Assembly (NCBI GenBank): GCA_002307055.1
Contig: DBTM01000006.1
Coordinates: 1-47,790 of the forward strand
DNA from: Clostridiales bacterium UBA1316
GTDB lineage: Bacteria > Bacillota > Clostridia > Oscillospirales > Oscillospiraceae
Reading direction: 5' to 3'
Length of the DNA: 47,790 nucleotides
The notes under the pieces are model-generated. The model ran no database searches and had not been told where the DNA came from. It saw nothing but the letters and a program-made list of their open reading frames with translations. A program made the position numbers and the translations under genes. Numbering within the stretch: position 1 is the first letter of the stretch; each line of letters starts with the position of its first letter. Below are positions 23,843 through 33,542 of the stretch, in pieces.

Positions 23843-26800
23843 TTAAATCAAGCCTGATTTCTGGAGCAGCCGCTCGATAATAACGGTAACCTCAGCTCTT
23901 GTAATATAGTCTTTTGCCGCAATCGTATTATTCGGCTTCCCGAGTACCACCCCGGTATCAACGCAGGCGGTGACACTAGCCTTGGCATAATCCGAAATAT
24001 CAGAGCTATCCGTGTACCCGCTCAGCGCGGATATGAGCTGGCTGTCTGAGAGCTTCGGCGTGAGGCCGGTAATTTTCATCGCGCGCGCGAGCATCGTCAT
24101 GGCCTGTTCGCGGGTGATGAGGTCATTCGGGCCGAACGTCCCGTCGCCGTAACCATTGACGATTCCATAGCCGACCGCTGTCTGGATGTAGCCGTAATAC
24201 CAGGCTGAGGCGCTCACATCCGTGAAGCTGCTGCTGCCCATGCCCGTATCCAGACCAAGCGCCCTGACGACTATTGCCGCGAATTCGGCTCTGGTAATGC
24301 TGCGGTCCGGCTCAAACCTGTTATTGCCCACGCCGAAGACGACCATTCTCGAGCCCATATCGTTAACAGCATCCTTTGCCCAGTGGCTTGAAACGTCAGT
24401 AAACTCAACGGGGTTATATATCACTGTGTAGGTGCTGTTTGTCAGGCTGTTGATGACGGCGTAATACTTGCCGTCCATGACGGCGACCTTCGTCCGCGTT
24501 TACAACCACCGCCGTGGTGATTTGTTTTGCCTGATCAGCTGTAATTGCTATGGTGCGGTTAATAAAACAGCTGAAGATATCTATGCTAACGGTTTTGCCG
24601 TTATATACGGCGGTAATCGTGAACTCAACAGGTTCAACAATAACCGTCGCCCCGTTTACCGCGGCGCTGCTGTTTGCAATGCTCACATTAAACGGGATAC
24701 TGCCGGTGTCTGTCGTGCCGAGAGCGGCTGTGATCTTTGATGTATCTATGGCTGTTGTATCCAGATTATATGATACATTGCCTGTCTGAACGGTCAGGGT
24801 CATCGCCTTCTGCGCCATATCCTCAATGTTTTTCACCACCAGCTGGGCTGTGACACTGGTGTTTGCGGAAACGGGGAAAATCGTGCTGGAGTTGTCGGCA
24901 GCCGTTGCGATGTCATCTGTAAGCTTATCCTGATCAACCGTTGCCGTCGTGGAGGAACCGTTCTTGTTCTCTGTACCGATGGCGTAATCCTTACCGTCTA
25001 CGATAACAATTGTATTGCTGTTTCCTGATGCAGTGCTGCCAATGCCTCCTGTGTAGTTCTGCATCCAGCTTGCCGTGATCGTCGTTTCGTTTCCCGGCAT
25101 GGTAAACGTCGTCGATGTGCTGGACGCGTCGGCAAAGGTGCCTCCGTCTGAGCTTGTCCAGCCGCCGAAGGTGCAGCCGCTCCTTGTGCCCGCGTCGATA
25201 GAAACAGACGCGCCCGAAGCGTAGGAGCCGCTGACCGTTGAACCGTTCCCGCCGTTAAGAGTTACGGACAGGGCATAGGTGGCTGCCGTTGCGTTTGCCG
25301 TATAGCTAACTGCAGATGTTATATTTGATATCGTGTAATTCTGTGTGGTGGACACATCTGCGCCGCTCGACGTCCACTTGCTCCAGGTATAACCGCTCGT
25401 CACCGTCGCGCTGATACTTACGTCGCTGCCTTTGGGGTAAGCGCCGTCACCGGAAACGGTTTTTATGCCTGTACCTTTTGTAAGTGCCACTGTATAGTAC
25501 TCCACTACGGTGCTGGTACTTGAATTTGTAACGCTTTGATCTGTATATTTAGTAATGTCCGCATCCCAGACGTAGTATGTTTTGGAAATGTCAAGGCCGG
25601 TAAAGCTATACACACCGTTTAAAGCTGTCCCCGTTACAGGGTTTGATAATACAGCGTCTGATGTGGACAGCTCGATAGTCGGTGTGCCGGTTGTCCATCC
25701 TGTGCCGTCTTTATACAGTTTTACCGTGGCAGAGTAAGGAGCGGCAACCGTCAAAGGCATTGATACAGCCGCGGTGATTGTCTTGGTTGTGCCGCGCCAC
25801 GCCGGCGACGTTGAGGCCATATTGAGGTTGTTTTGTATGATGGTGATTGTACCGGTGATATTTGAGTTACCCAATGCGATACCGCTGACAGTTTTACCGG
25901 AAACTGTGGCAGCAGAGGTGTTTGAAGATGAATAGCTGCCAAAGCTTACGGCAAAATCAGCACCGAGATTTGAAGCCCCGTTTAATAAGTCGGCGTCATT
26001 TTCGGCGACAGTGGTAGTGCCGTTTGTCATAATGATATTTGACGCTAATTTTACAAATGGTGTGGTTTGCCCTACTGTGTCAGATGCGGTATTATCAAGA
26101 GCTCTTCCAATGCCGCCGTTATATCCGCAGTAGTAGTTATCTTGAATAGCGGCGCCTGTATCCGCAAGGCCCGCAACGCCGCCGAGACAGTAATTGTAAT
26201 TTCCCGTGTCGGTCACGCTGCCGATGCTGTAGCAGTTTTGAACAGAACTATTGGTAGAGCCGACAATGCCGCCAAGGCAATAGTTCCTGGTGCCCGTGTC
26301 GGTCACACTGCCGGTGTTGTAGCAGTATTGAACGGAACCGTCGGTAGAGCCGACAACGCCGCCGAGATAGTAACTGCAGGCTCCCGTGTCCGTCACGCTG
26401 CCGGTATTGTAACAGTTTTGAACGTATGCCCCGGAACTGGCTTCGCCCGCAACACCACCTACGCAATAATCCGAGCCTATTACACAACCTGTGTTGTAGC
26501 AGTTATTAATGGAAGCATTCGTAAGTCCCACAACGCCGCCGACATAACCACTGCCGGAGATAAATCCGTTTACAATGCCGAGATTTTCGATGTTTCCATT
26601 GTAAACACGGCCAAACAAACCCTGAAAGTCCGCAGTTGTATTTATATAAATTACGTTCACAACATTGTTCTGTCCGTCAAATGTGCCTTGAAATAGTTTT
26701 GAAGATGATCCGATTGGCGTCCACGGATAAGCGGAAACATCAACAGACGCAGCAAGATTAACGGTTTCTCCGGTAAAGTTGGTTCCGTTGACGACAAGAT

Positions 26801-27313
26801 ACGCAAGCCCCGCGAGCTGTGCCGCGGTGGAAATTTTGTACGGTGAGTTTCCCGCTGCGTACCAGGAGGTGTCGTAATTGCCGTCGCTTGTCCAGCTTGT
26901 GCCGGCAGCCTGCGTCAGCGCTTCGTATTTTGTTGCGACGACAGTGTCGTTTGTTACATAGTAAAAGTAATATGTTGCTGCGGGGCTGATGACCACCGGC
27001 GTTGATGCGGAGACCTTATCCATATCACCGCTTGCAAAGTATGCGTAAGGCTGGTATGTGCTGCCGCTGAACAAACAGGGCACGCCGGTAAAATCGGTTA
27101 ACCCGTCGGTGGGGCTCATATAAACCTTATAACTCGTGGCGTCCGGAATGGGTATCATATTTATCCGCACGCCGTTGGGTAAGCGTTGACCGTAAAGCCG
27201 GCCGAACCGGTGAAATCTCCGTTGGCTGCATTCACCGGAGGGGTTACAACCACCAGTGTAGTAAATATCAATGCGAAGGCCAGCGCAAGACTTAACAGTT
27301 TTTCCATTTTCAT
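23843..27313 (-). pseudogene. SLH-domain surface protein with GLUG repeats, broken by two frameshifts
   Basis: The original protein ran from ATG 27313 (behind AGGAGG) through a signal peptide (MKMEKLLSLALAFALIFTTLVVVTPPVNA), GLUG-type repeats, InlB-B-like repeats (GGTFADASSTSTTFTMPGNETTITASW), a beta-rich stretch, and three C-terminal SLH domains that bind secondary cell-wall polymer (FTDVSSHWAKDAVNDM; FEPDRSITRAEFAAIVVRALGL; FGPNDLITREQAMTMLARAM). Frameshift one at about 27183 breaks FTVNA from LPNGVRINM. Frameshift two at about 24491 separates VVNAD from KVAVMDGKYYAVINS. Between them the frame is open for more than 900 codons. Either the gene is recently inactivated or switching, or the read has errors. 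Confidence 0.85.
26150..26530 (-). repeat. Tandem GLUG-like repeats in the SLH protein gene
   Basis: About four units of roughly 90-105 bp encode NCYNTGSVTDTG...YCLGGVVGST-type repeats, strongly alike at DNA level. Such arrays form parallel beta structures in adhesins and expand or contract by slippage. Confidence 0.8.
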
Positions 27314-27328
27314 AAATTTATCCTCCTA

Positions 27329-27727
27329 TCATTTTCCCCTGTAATCTTTTAACAATCCGACTTTTATATTTTTTCTTTCCGATACTTGATTGAGCAATTG
27401 CCCGATTTTCTTTTTGTCAAATGGCACCAACAGAAATCCGTCCGCCTCATACTCAAAGGCTTCCACTGCGCTTTCTTTTTGGCTTCCAACAAAAATAACT
27501 CTTGAGAACGGGTTTAGCTCCTTGACTTTTCCTGCGAGCCTGAAAGCGTTCAGCTCCGCCTTTTCCAGCCGGATGAAGGCCATGTCGGGCGGATGTTCAA
27601 GGCAGTAATTCTCCGTCGCGCTAAGCGTCGTAAAGCTTCCTTGAAAATCCGGTATTTCATAGCCATCCAGTATTTTCTTCAGATCGATACCGTTTTGTAT
27701 ATCCGGATCGGCGATTATATATTTCAT
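27329..27727 (-). CDS. Receiver-like protein with altered phosphorylation site
   Basis: This 132-residue protein has the shape of a response-regulator receiver with no output domain: KYIIADPDIQNG, ..PPDMAFIRLEKAE.., RVIFVGSQKESAVEAFEYEADGFLLVPFDKKKIGQLLNQV. Where the phosphorylated aspartate is expected (DMAFxD) there is arginine, and the conserved KP pair reads VP, so it is probably a pseudo-receiver signalling without phosphate. ATG 27727 has GAGGTG about 10 bases upstream. It ends 15 bp before the SLH gene and is likely co-transcribed. Confidence 0.6.
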   Translation of the reverse strand: MKYIIADPDIQNGIDLKKILDGYEIPDFQGSFTTLSATENYCLEHPPDMAFIRLEKAELNAFRLAGKVKELNPFSRVIFVGSQKESAVEAFEYEADGFLLVPFDKKKIGQLLNQVSERKNIKVGLLKDYRGK

Positions 27728-27797
27728 GCATAATGTCACCTCTGTTGACAGCTTTTTTTTCATGGTAATCTATTGACCATGAATGAACCGTAAATGA

Positions 27798-27847
27798 GAA
27801 GTCCCCTGCAAAAGCGGTCGCTTCTGCAGGGGACTTCCAACAAAGCC
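27798..27847 (-). repeat. Perfect palindrome with GTCCCC core
   Basis: GAAGTCCCCTGCA (27798-27810) and TGCAGGGGACTTC (27835-27847) are 13-bp perfect arms with a small inner stem AAGCG/CGCTT. It lies after the response-regulator gene but without a T-run. The GGGGAC core again recalls the REP-type palindromes at 12.5, 13.3 and 14.7 kb. Confidence 0.6.
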
Positions 27848-27903
27848 TCAAATATCAACAATTTTCAACTATTAATGTTTATTTTTTACAGTTTATAAAA
27901 AAA

Positions 27904-28761
27904 TTATTTTTTCTGCCCGGTTAATATTTTTCTGCACATGTCTTCAAGCTCGGCAGCCTTCGGATAAGCCCAGGCATATCCGCTGCCCTCCATATACCCT
28001 TTTTCAAGCAGCTGTTCAAGTAAACGTATATCTTCTTTTCGGTTCATTTGATTTTTATAAATCATCTCTTCGAGCTTATAGGCATCGCAGTCAAATTTAT
28101 TCGTCACGACTCTGTAATTGCCGCGGACGCTTTCAAGAATATGAGACAGCCCGGCTTCCGCCAGTCTTTTTCGGAGCAGATAGGTGGTCGCGTGAAAGTT
28201 GGTCTGCGCTTTTTCGGAATTAAAGTCGGGCCAAACGGCATCCGCAATTTTTTCCCAGCTGACAGGCACGCCTTTTTTATGAATCAAGAATGCCAATACT
28301 TCCTTTGCTTTGGAGTTCTTCCATGTTAATGCTTCTCCGCCGACAAATACCTCGAAGCCGCCGAAGCACTGTACAAAGAGCTTTCCCGGCGCATTGGCAG
28401 TCTTACTGCTTTTAAGCAGACGGCTGACTGTTTTCCCGAGTCTTTCATCCGTTAATGGTTTTAAAATATAGTCAATCGCCTGAACTTCAAAGGCCTCTAT
28501 CGCGTATTGATTGAAGGCTGTGACAAAAACAATGTCGATGTTTTCATTCAGGTTTTGAATCTGCTCTGACAGTTGAAGCCCGTTAGCTCCCGGCATTTCT
28601 ATATCCAGGAAGACAGCGTCAAGCGCATTCCCCTTTAAATACTCGAGCAGCTCCTCACCGGTTTCAAACAAACCGCACAGCTCAAGCTCTGGTATCTCTG
28701 AGACCATTCTTTCAAATCGTTCCAGCGCGTGTTTTTCGTCGTCTACCGCCGCGATTTTCAT
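27904..28761 (-). CDS. Response regulator with SARP/OmpR-like DNA-binding domain
   Basis: This 285-residue protein has an intact receiver (1-115; acidic pair D7-D8, phosphorylated D53 in FLDIEMPG, T81, K101 in LKP) followed by a winged-helix domain (about 125-225; VQCFGGFEVFVGGEALTWKNSKAKEVLAFLIHKKG and WPDFNSEKAQTNFHATTYLLRKRL) of the kind found in SARP-like regulators. The remaining bacterial activation domain is only a short tail. The start has CGGAGATGA upstream. Its cognate kinase gene, immediately upstream, is truncated, so phosphorylation may now come from elsewhere. Confidence 0.88.
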   Translation of the reverse strand: MKIAAVDDEKHALERFERMVSEIPELELCGLFETGEELLEYLKGNALDAVFLDIEMPGANGLQLSEQIQNLNENIDIVFVTAFNQYAIEAFEVQAIDYILKPLTDERLGKTVSRLLKSSKTANAPGKLFVQCFGGFEVFVGGEALTWKNSKAKEVLAFLIHKKGVPVSWEKIADAVWPDFNSEKAQTNFHATTYLLRKRLAEAGLSHILESVRGNYRVVTNKFDCDAYKLEEMIYKNQMNRKEDIRLLEQLLEKGYMEGSGYAWAYPKAAELEDMCRKILTGQKK

Positions 28762-28763
28762 TA

Positions 28764-29150
28764 TTAAATCATCTCCGGTATTGATATTTTCACGCAGGTA
28801 TGTCCTGCTTTGCTGCTGATTTCCAGACCTCTGCCATATAATTTGATGAGGCGGCTGTGAATATTGAACAGACCGACACCTTGTTCCGTATCAGATTCAT
28901 TTAAAAGCTTCGCCAGCTTTTCACTGCTGATACCGACGCCGTCGTCTTCAATCTCAATGCAAATATTCTCCTCTTTGTGCGTCATCCGCACGGTTACCGT
29001 ACCGCCGGTCGTTTTTTTTGAAATGCTGTGCTTGACGGCATTTTCGACCAGAGGCTGGAGAATCAGCACCGGTATCTGGATGTCAAGCGGTATCTCCACC
29101 TCTTTTCGCAGCTGTATTTTCTGCCCGAAACGCGTTTGTTCGATTTGGAA
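28764..29150 (-). pseudogene. Histidine kinase, C-terminal ATPase part only
   Basis: The remaining sequence is the LytS/YesM-type HATPase: IEQTRFGQKIQLRKEVEIPLDIQIPVLILQPLVENAVKHSI (N box), IEIEDDGVGISSEKL (G1) and GVGLFNIHSRLIKLYG (G2), ending two bases before the response regulator. The homology stops abruptly near 29147, where an MFS gene fragment of opposite direction begins; the sensor, membrane part and phosphorylated histidine are missing. In-frame ATG 29099 could still express an isolated ATPase domain. Confidence 0.8.
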
Positions 29151-29619
29151 TTTTCATTTTTATAGCCGCTGCGATCGCGCTTTCTGAATCGAAATCTATA
29201 AACCCGTTACATATAAATATACCAGGTACGCTCATGGTGATGGCCTCGCTTATATTACTGTTGTATCCTTTGATACAGGGGAACAGTCTTGACTGGCCCG
29301 TATGGACATATATTTCAATGGCAGCTGCGATCATCGTTGGGTTCCTTTTTATTGTCTATGAGAAGCACCGCACAAAACTGAATAAATCTCCATTAATCGC
29401 ACTGAACCTTTTTCAATTTAAGAGCTTCACTGGAGGGGTATCGGTATTGCTATTCTCGGTACGATTTTTTTCAGTTCCGTTGGAAATTCATCGGGAATTG
29501 CCGGATTTGCTATGGGCATAAGATATGCCATTTGGTCTGCTGTCAGTATTTTGATCTTGACGATACCATTTGTTTTCTTACTTCCCAAAAAGATACATCA
29601 TCATACTGGCAGCCTGTAA
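29150..29619 (+). pseudogene. MFS drug-transporter remnant (DHA2/EmrB type)
   Basis: Plus-strand sequence encodes, in one frame, INIPGTLMVMASLILLLYPLIQG, YEKHRTKLNKSPLIALNLFQFKSFTGG, typical of the middle of 14-helix exporters. After about 29437 the matching frame changes to IGIAILGTIFFSSVGN...WSAVSILILTIPFVFLLPKK and a stop at 29617-29619, which is the end of such a protein. So the N-terminal half is lost, an internal block is deleted, and the C-terminus remains. It abuts the truncated kinase gene. Confidence 0.75.
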
Positions 29620-29684
29620 TTGTGTACTAATCTGTTCCTTTCTGAAAGCAGTTAAAAACTGCTCTTCCATGAATTAGGGGGAAA

Positions 29685-29730
29685 ATAAAAACTCCATGGG
29701 CAGGTTCAAATCCTGCCACATGGAGTTTTT
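29685..29730. terminator. Terminator downstream of tRNA-Leu
   Basis: Long arms around AACTCCATG and CATGGAGTT, with GGCAGG/CCTGCC inside (29690-29727), are flanked by T-runs on both strands. It ends the tRNA transcript on the minus strand. Confidence 0.8.
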
Positions 29731-29815
29731 TGGTGCGCCTGAAGGGACTCGAACCCACACGTCTTGCAACACAGGAACCTAAATCCTGCATGTCTACCAA
29801 TTCCATCACAGGCGC
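29731..29815 (-). tRNA. tRNA-Leu (anticodon TAG)
   Basis: The minus strand folds as a type II tRNA: acceptor GCGCCTG/CAGGCGC, discriminator A and encoded CCA (29731-29733), D-arm AATTGGTAGAC, anticodon arm CAGGA-TTTAGGT-TCCTG with anticodon TAG, a long variable arm (TGTTGCAAGACGTG) and T-arm GTTCGAGTC. It reads CUA leucine codons. A promoter and a terminator flank it. Confidence 0.95.
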
Positions 29816-29852
29816 ACATAATATACCTGCCGAAATGGCGATATCGGGATTG

Positions 29853-29881
29853 ATTTTAGCATAATACCCTGTGATTTGCAA
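29853..29881 (-). promoter_or_regulatory. Promoter of tRNA-Leu
   Basis: On the minus strand TTGCAA and TAAAAT are exactly 17 bp apart, about 38 bp upstream of the tRNA 5' end. Confidence 0.6.
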
Positions 29882-29900
29882 GTACCCCGAACCTGAAAAC

Positions 29901-29947
29901 AAAATCCCGCACCGCCGCGCAATTCGGCGCTTAGGCACGGGATTCGT
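29901..29947 (-). terminator. Terminator upstream of the tRNA-Leu promoter
   Basis: On the minus strand AATCCCG pairs with CGGGATT around an inner CGCCG/CGGCG stem and is followed by TTTTGTTTT. It ends the DUF4870 transcript. Confidence 0.65.
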
Positions 29948-29967
29948 CGTTTATGTTGCGGGAGGCA

Positions 29968-30216
29968 TCAATTCGTTAATATTATACCTTTATCGAAAAC
30001 AGTCAGCTTACCGTCTTTAAGAATGATATAGGATTGGTCATTCTTAAAGACGTCGGCGTTAAAGTTGGTTTGACCTAAAATGGACGCCGGTTCGCTTGTT
30101 GCCGCGGTTATTCCGTAAGCAGTGACATTGTCGTTGGCACTGATTTTTACGTCATTCATGCCGAGCATATCCATTGCCGCCTGAGAATTCACCATATCAT
30201 CACTGAGAAACGTCAA
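29968..30216 (-). CDS. Unidentified small protein or gene remnant
   Basis: This is an 82-codon frame beginning with TTG at 30216 (or ATG at 30195), neither with a ribosome site. The sequence (LSDDMVNSQAAMDMLGMNDVKISANDNVTAYG...YIILKDGKLTVFDKGIILTN) has natural amino-acid composition and ends before a terminator, yet I do not recognise it. It lies 12 bp behind the DUF4870 stop and the frame is open back into that gene. The likeliest reading is the 3' remnant of a lost gene; a translationally coupled small gene is possible. Confidence 0.35.
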   Translation of the reverse strand: MTFLSDDMVNSQAAMDMLGMNDVKISANDNVTAYGITAATSEPASILGQTNFNADVFKNDQSYIILKDGKLTVFDKGIILTN

Positions 30217-30230
30217 AGTGATTGGAGATA

Positions 30231-30689
30231 TTAACGGGGCAGGTTTCCTTTTTTGCTGAACTTGTCAGCGAGGTTGCCGATAACCGGGATTTTGTATTCG
30301 AAATAGCCCTGTGCTTTGACCATGGCGATAATGGCGAATATGGTGATAATGATACTGATGATGATAAGCAGTGCGGAGAAGAAAACGAAAGCACCGCCGG
30401 ATCTCGTTGTACCATAAAAAGAATACACATATGATCTTGCCGACGCGGTGATAATAATACCTAATACAACGGCAAAAGCCCAGTTGACCGCTTCGAGAAT
30501 GAACGCCTGCATGGCGTGGAATTTAACGAAGGGGCTCTCTTTTTCCATATAGAAAATAACGAGCGGCGCAGCCCACGCAATATACTTAATAACCGGTATC
30601 CATGAGAGTATAAAAGCTGCAAGATAACATAAAAGTGCCATTGTATTTGCGTCCATACCAAGAGATGATCTGTGCGGGTTTACTTTCAT
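30231..30689 (-). CDS. DUF4870-type membrane protein
   Basis: This 152-residue protein has three to four membrane helices. The family core is clear: MDANTMALLCYLAAFILSWIPVIKYIAWAAPLVIFYMEKESPFVKFHAMQAFILEA and a C-terminal helix before QGYFEYKIPVIGNLADKF. Function is unknown; relatives are TIC20-like. The start follows an excellent GGGGAGG. It has its own promoter downstream of ligA. Confidence 0.85.
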   Translation of the reverse strand: MKVNPHRSSLGMDANTMALLCYLAAFILSWIPVIKYIAWAAPLVIFYMEKESPFVKFHAMQAFILEAVNWAFAVVLGIIITASARSYVYSFYGTTRSGGAFVFFSALLIIISIIITIFAIIAMVKAQGYFEYKIPVIGNLADKFSKKGNLPR

Positions 30690-30765
30690 AATGCTACCTC
30701 CCCAAATTTTACATGAATTGCTCCATGATTTACCTATGAAAACGATTTTTGTCTATATCGGCAGA

Positions 30766-30794
30766 ATTTTATCATACGGTACTGCTGTATGCAA
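30766..30794 (-). promoter_or_regulatory. Promoter of the DUF4870 gene
   Basis: On the minus strand TTGCAT and TAAAAT are 17 bp apart, about 77 bp before the start codon. Confidence 0.5.
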
Positions 30795-30828
30795 GTGCAA
30801 TAAAACAAAATGCACCAATTTTATCTAT

Positions 30829-32802
30829 TTATAACATCATGTTTTCAAAATCCGCTTCGGTGATAATCGACACGCCGAGGCTCACGGCTTTCGTCAGTTT
30901 TGATCCGGCATCCTCACCCGCGAGAACCCACGCGGTCTTCTTGGAAACAGATGACGAGACGCTGCCGCCGTGCCTGATGATGATGTCCCCGGCTTCCTCG
31001 CGGGTGTAATTTTTGAGCGCGCCGGTCAGGACAAAGGTCTGTCCGGCAAAGCGATTATCTGTTTTTACAGCGCGGCTTGTCATGTTGACGCCGGCGTCTG
31101 CCAGGCGTTTGAGCAAATGCCGCGACTGTGGGCTTTGGAACCAATCGGTAATGTTACCGGCCGTAACAGCCCCGACATCGCCGACGGCAATCAGTTCCTC
31201 CGTACTGGCCGCCTGAAGCGCCGCAAGCGTACCGAAATGCTCGGCGAGCGATTTTGAGGCGCTCTGGCCGACCTGCAGGATACCCAGCGCGTTTAAGAGC
31301 TTTGACAGGTCGTTATCCTTGGATTTCTCTATGGCGTTCATCAGGTTTTCAGCCGACTTTTTACCGAACCGGGGCAGTGACGCAAGCAATTGCGCGTCAA
31401 GATAATAAAGATCAGCTGATGTTTGTATAAGGCCCGCGTCCAATAATTGCTGGACGACAGCGATACCGAGCCCTTCAATATCCATCGCGTTTCTGGAAGC
31501 GAAATGGACGATATTGCGCAGCCGCTGAGCCGGGCATTCGGCTCCCGTGCACCGCAGAGCCGCACCGCCCTCATCTCTGACGACGGCACTTGAGCATTCC
31601 GGACAAAATTCAGGAAAGCTGAAGGATTTGGCATCCTCCGGCCGTTTATCCAGAACGACTTCCAGAACCTCTGGAATAATCTCTCCGGCTTTTTGAAGGA
31701 TGACGGTATCCCCGATTCTGATGTCCTTATCGCGGATAAAGTCCTCGTTATGGAGCGTCGCGTTTGTCACCGTCGTACCCGCGAGGCGGACAGGCTCGAC
31801 AACAGCCTTCGGGGTCAGGACACCCGTCCGGCCAACCTGGATGGTGATGCCGAGCAGCTTTGTCTCTTTCCTTTCAGGCGGGTATTTGTAGGCCAGTGCC
31901 CAGCGCGGGGCTTTTGAGGTGCTCCCAAGATTCGCCCGCGCCTGAAGTGAGTTGAGCTTGATGACAGCGCCGTCAATATCGTATTCAAGCGTCTCACGGT
32001 TGTCACCCAGCCACTCGATTTGACGGAGGCAGTCTTCAACGCTCGCAAATTTATCGCCTTTTATAACGTGGAAGCCAAGCTCTCTGAGATATTCGAGCGA
32101 TTTTTCGTGTGTTTTGAATTCTCGGCCTTTGATGGCCTGAATATTGAATATGAGCAGGTCAAGCCGCCGCTGCGCGGCAATTTTCGGGTCAAGCTGCCGC
32201 AGCGATCCGGCTGCCGCGTTGCGGGGATTGGCTAAAAGCTGCTCGCCGTTGATTTCCCGCTCCTCATTGAGTTCGCGGAAGACGGCGCGCGGCATATAGA
32301 CCTCGCCTCTGACAGCCAGATGCTCCGGCGCGTTAGCGAGTGTCTGAGGGAGCGACTTTATGGTCCTCAGGTTATCCGTCACATCCTCACCGGTGACACC
32401 GTCTCCCCTGGTCGCGCCACAAACAAGGACACCGTTATCGTAATACAGAGCGACGGAGAGGCCGTCAATTTTCGGTTCGATGAGATACCCCTCGTTCAGG
32501 GCCGCGCCGCCGACGCGCTCACCGAAGGCGAGAATTTCTTCAAAGGAAAAAACATCGTTCAGGCTTTCGAGCGGTACCTCATGCGCCACGGGCGTAAAGG
32601 CGGCGGAGGGCTTCCCTCCGACCTTCTGGGTCGGTGAATCGGGTGTTATCAGCTCCGGATGCTCCCTTTCGAGCACCTTGAGCCGTACCGTGAGCTGATC
32701 GTATTCATAATCCTCAATGACCGGTTTGTCAAGGACATGGTAAGCATAGTTATACTCTTCGATTTTTTTGCGCAGGGCCAGTATTTCTTCTTTGGCGTTC
32801 AT
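30829..32802 (-). CDS. ligA: NAD+-dependent DNA ligase
   Basis: This 657-residue LigA joins Okazaki fragments using NAD+. Domain order is complete: Ia domain with YNYAYHVLDKPVIEDYEYD, adenylation domain with the nucleophile lysine 111 in EPKIDG and TRGDG, OB fold, zinc finger with Cys 400, 403, 418 and 423, helix-hairpin-helix repeats, and a C-terminal BRCT domain (about 580-657; FAGQTFVLTGAL). The ATG overlaps the yunB stop by four bases (ATGA), indicating coupled translation. It is essential housekeeping. Confidence 0.97.
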   Translation of the reverse strand: MNAKEEILALRKKIEEYNYAYHVLDKPVIEDYEYDQLTVRLKVLEREHPELITPDSPTQKVGGKPSAAFTPVAHEVPLESLNDVFSFEEILAFGERVGGAALNEGYLIEPKIDGLSVALYYDNGVLVCGATRGDGVTGEDVTDNLRTIKSLPQTLANAPEHLAVRGEVYMPRAVFRELNEEREINGEQLLANPRNAAAGSLRQLDPKIAAQRRLDLLIFNIQAIKGREFKTHEKSLEYLRELGFHVIKGDKFASVEDCLRQIEWLGDNRETLEYDIDGAVIKLNSLQARANLGSTSKAPRWALAYKYPPERKETKLLGITIQVGRTGVLTPKAVVEPVRLAGTTVTNATLHNEDFIRDKDIRIGDTVILQKAGEIIPEVLEVVLDKRPEDAKSFSFPEFCPECSSAVVRDEGGAALRCTGAECPAQRLRNIVHFASRNAMDIEGLGIAVVQQLLDAGLIQTSADLYYLDAQLLASLPRFGKKSAENLMNAIEKSKDNDLSKLLNALGILQVGQSASKSLAEHFGTLAALQAASTEELIAVGDVGAVTAGNITDWFQSPQSRHLLKRLADAGVNMTSRAVKTDNRFAGQTFVLTGALKNYTREEAGDIIIRHGGSVSSSVSKKTAWVLAGEDAGSKLTKAVSLGVSIITEADFENMML

Positions 32803-33497
32803 GAAGCTCCTCCAGAATTTATATCGGCGTACATATTGGGAACCTTGCCGACGATGACGGTTTCACAGACTTCAACCTCTGTTTGGACGGTTGTCGGCGC
32901 TGCTTTGGTACCGGGGACGTAAACATCGAGTTCTACCGAGATTTGCAGCATGATTTTATGCCGCGTCTGATTGATTCCCGCCGAGGAAAAGTCATTGGTG
33001 AATTTCGTGTGAACGTTTGCCACAGACAATATCTTGACGATAAAGGTCGGGCCGCGGCCCGAAAACAGGACACCGCCGATGGCGTTCCCGATCGGTATTT
33101 TCAAGTCGGTAACGCTTTCGTTCTGGACGCTTGCGAGAACATTTTTCGAGAGTCTCGCCTGCAGCAGATTGATCAGCGCCATATTTGTCGTCAGCGCGGT
33201 GATATTGCCGGATTGATCCTTCTCGAGCGTCACAAGCTTAGTGTAGTCAAACGTTCCCTTGGAAATTTCTTCGTCGATGACGCTGTTGATGTTGTAGAGA
33301 ACGGCTTCACTCACCTTTGCCGTGGCCAGCTTCAGCATGATCGGCCGGAGCTGGACGAGGATAACGGATAATACCGCGGCAGCCACTAAAATATCGATTG
33401 TCAGAAAAATCACAATTCTATGTGCGCGCGGCAGCGGTTTATAATTGTGATAGGTGCTGAAATGGATTTTTCTTCGTCTCATCCGGCGGTACAGCAT
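32799..33497 (-). CDS. yunB: Sporulation protein YunB
   Basis: This 232-residue protein has one N-terminal membrane helix (IVIFLTIDILVAAAVLSVILVQL) and a YunB domain: KVSEAVLYNINSVIDEEI, TTNMALINLLQARLSKNVLASVQN, IPIGNAIGGVLFSGRGP, TKFTNDFSSAGINQTRHKIML. YunB is a sigma-E-dependent sporulation protein in Bacillus. The ATG at 33497 is preferred (AGGGG/GTGAGG upstream); the longer frame to 33524 has no ribosome site. It argues that the organism makes endospores. Confidence 0.9.
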   Translation of the reverse strand: MLYRRMRRRKIHFSTYHNYKPLPRAHRIVIFLTIDILVAAAVLSVILVQLRPIMLKLATAKVSEAVLYNINSVIDEEISKGTFDYTKLVTLEKDQSGNITALTTNMALINLLQARLSKNVLASVQNESVTDLKIPIGNAIGGVLFSGRGPTFIVKILSVANVHTKFTNDFSSAGINQTRHKIMLQISVELDVYVPGTKAAPTTVQTEVEVCETVIVGKVPNMYADINSGGAS

Positions 33498-33542
33498 AAG
33501 CCTCACACCCCTTATGCTTACCATATGCGCCGGATATTTGTT

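Noticed and set aside
26067..26696. 209-codon plus-strand frame opposite the GLUG repeats
   Set aside because: Its repetitive sequence is only the antisense reading of the tandem repeats.
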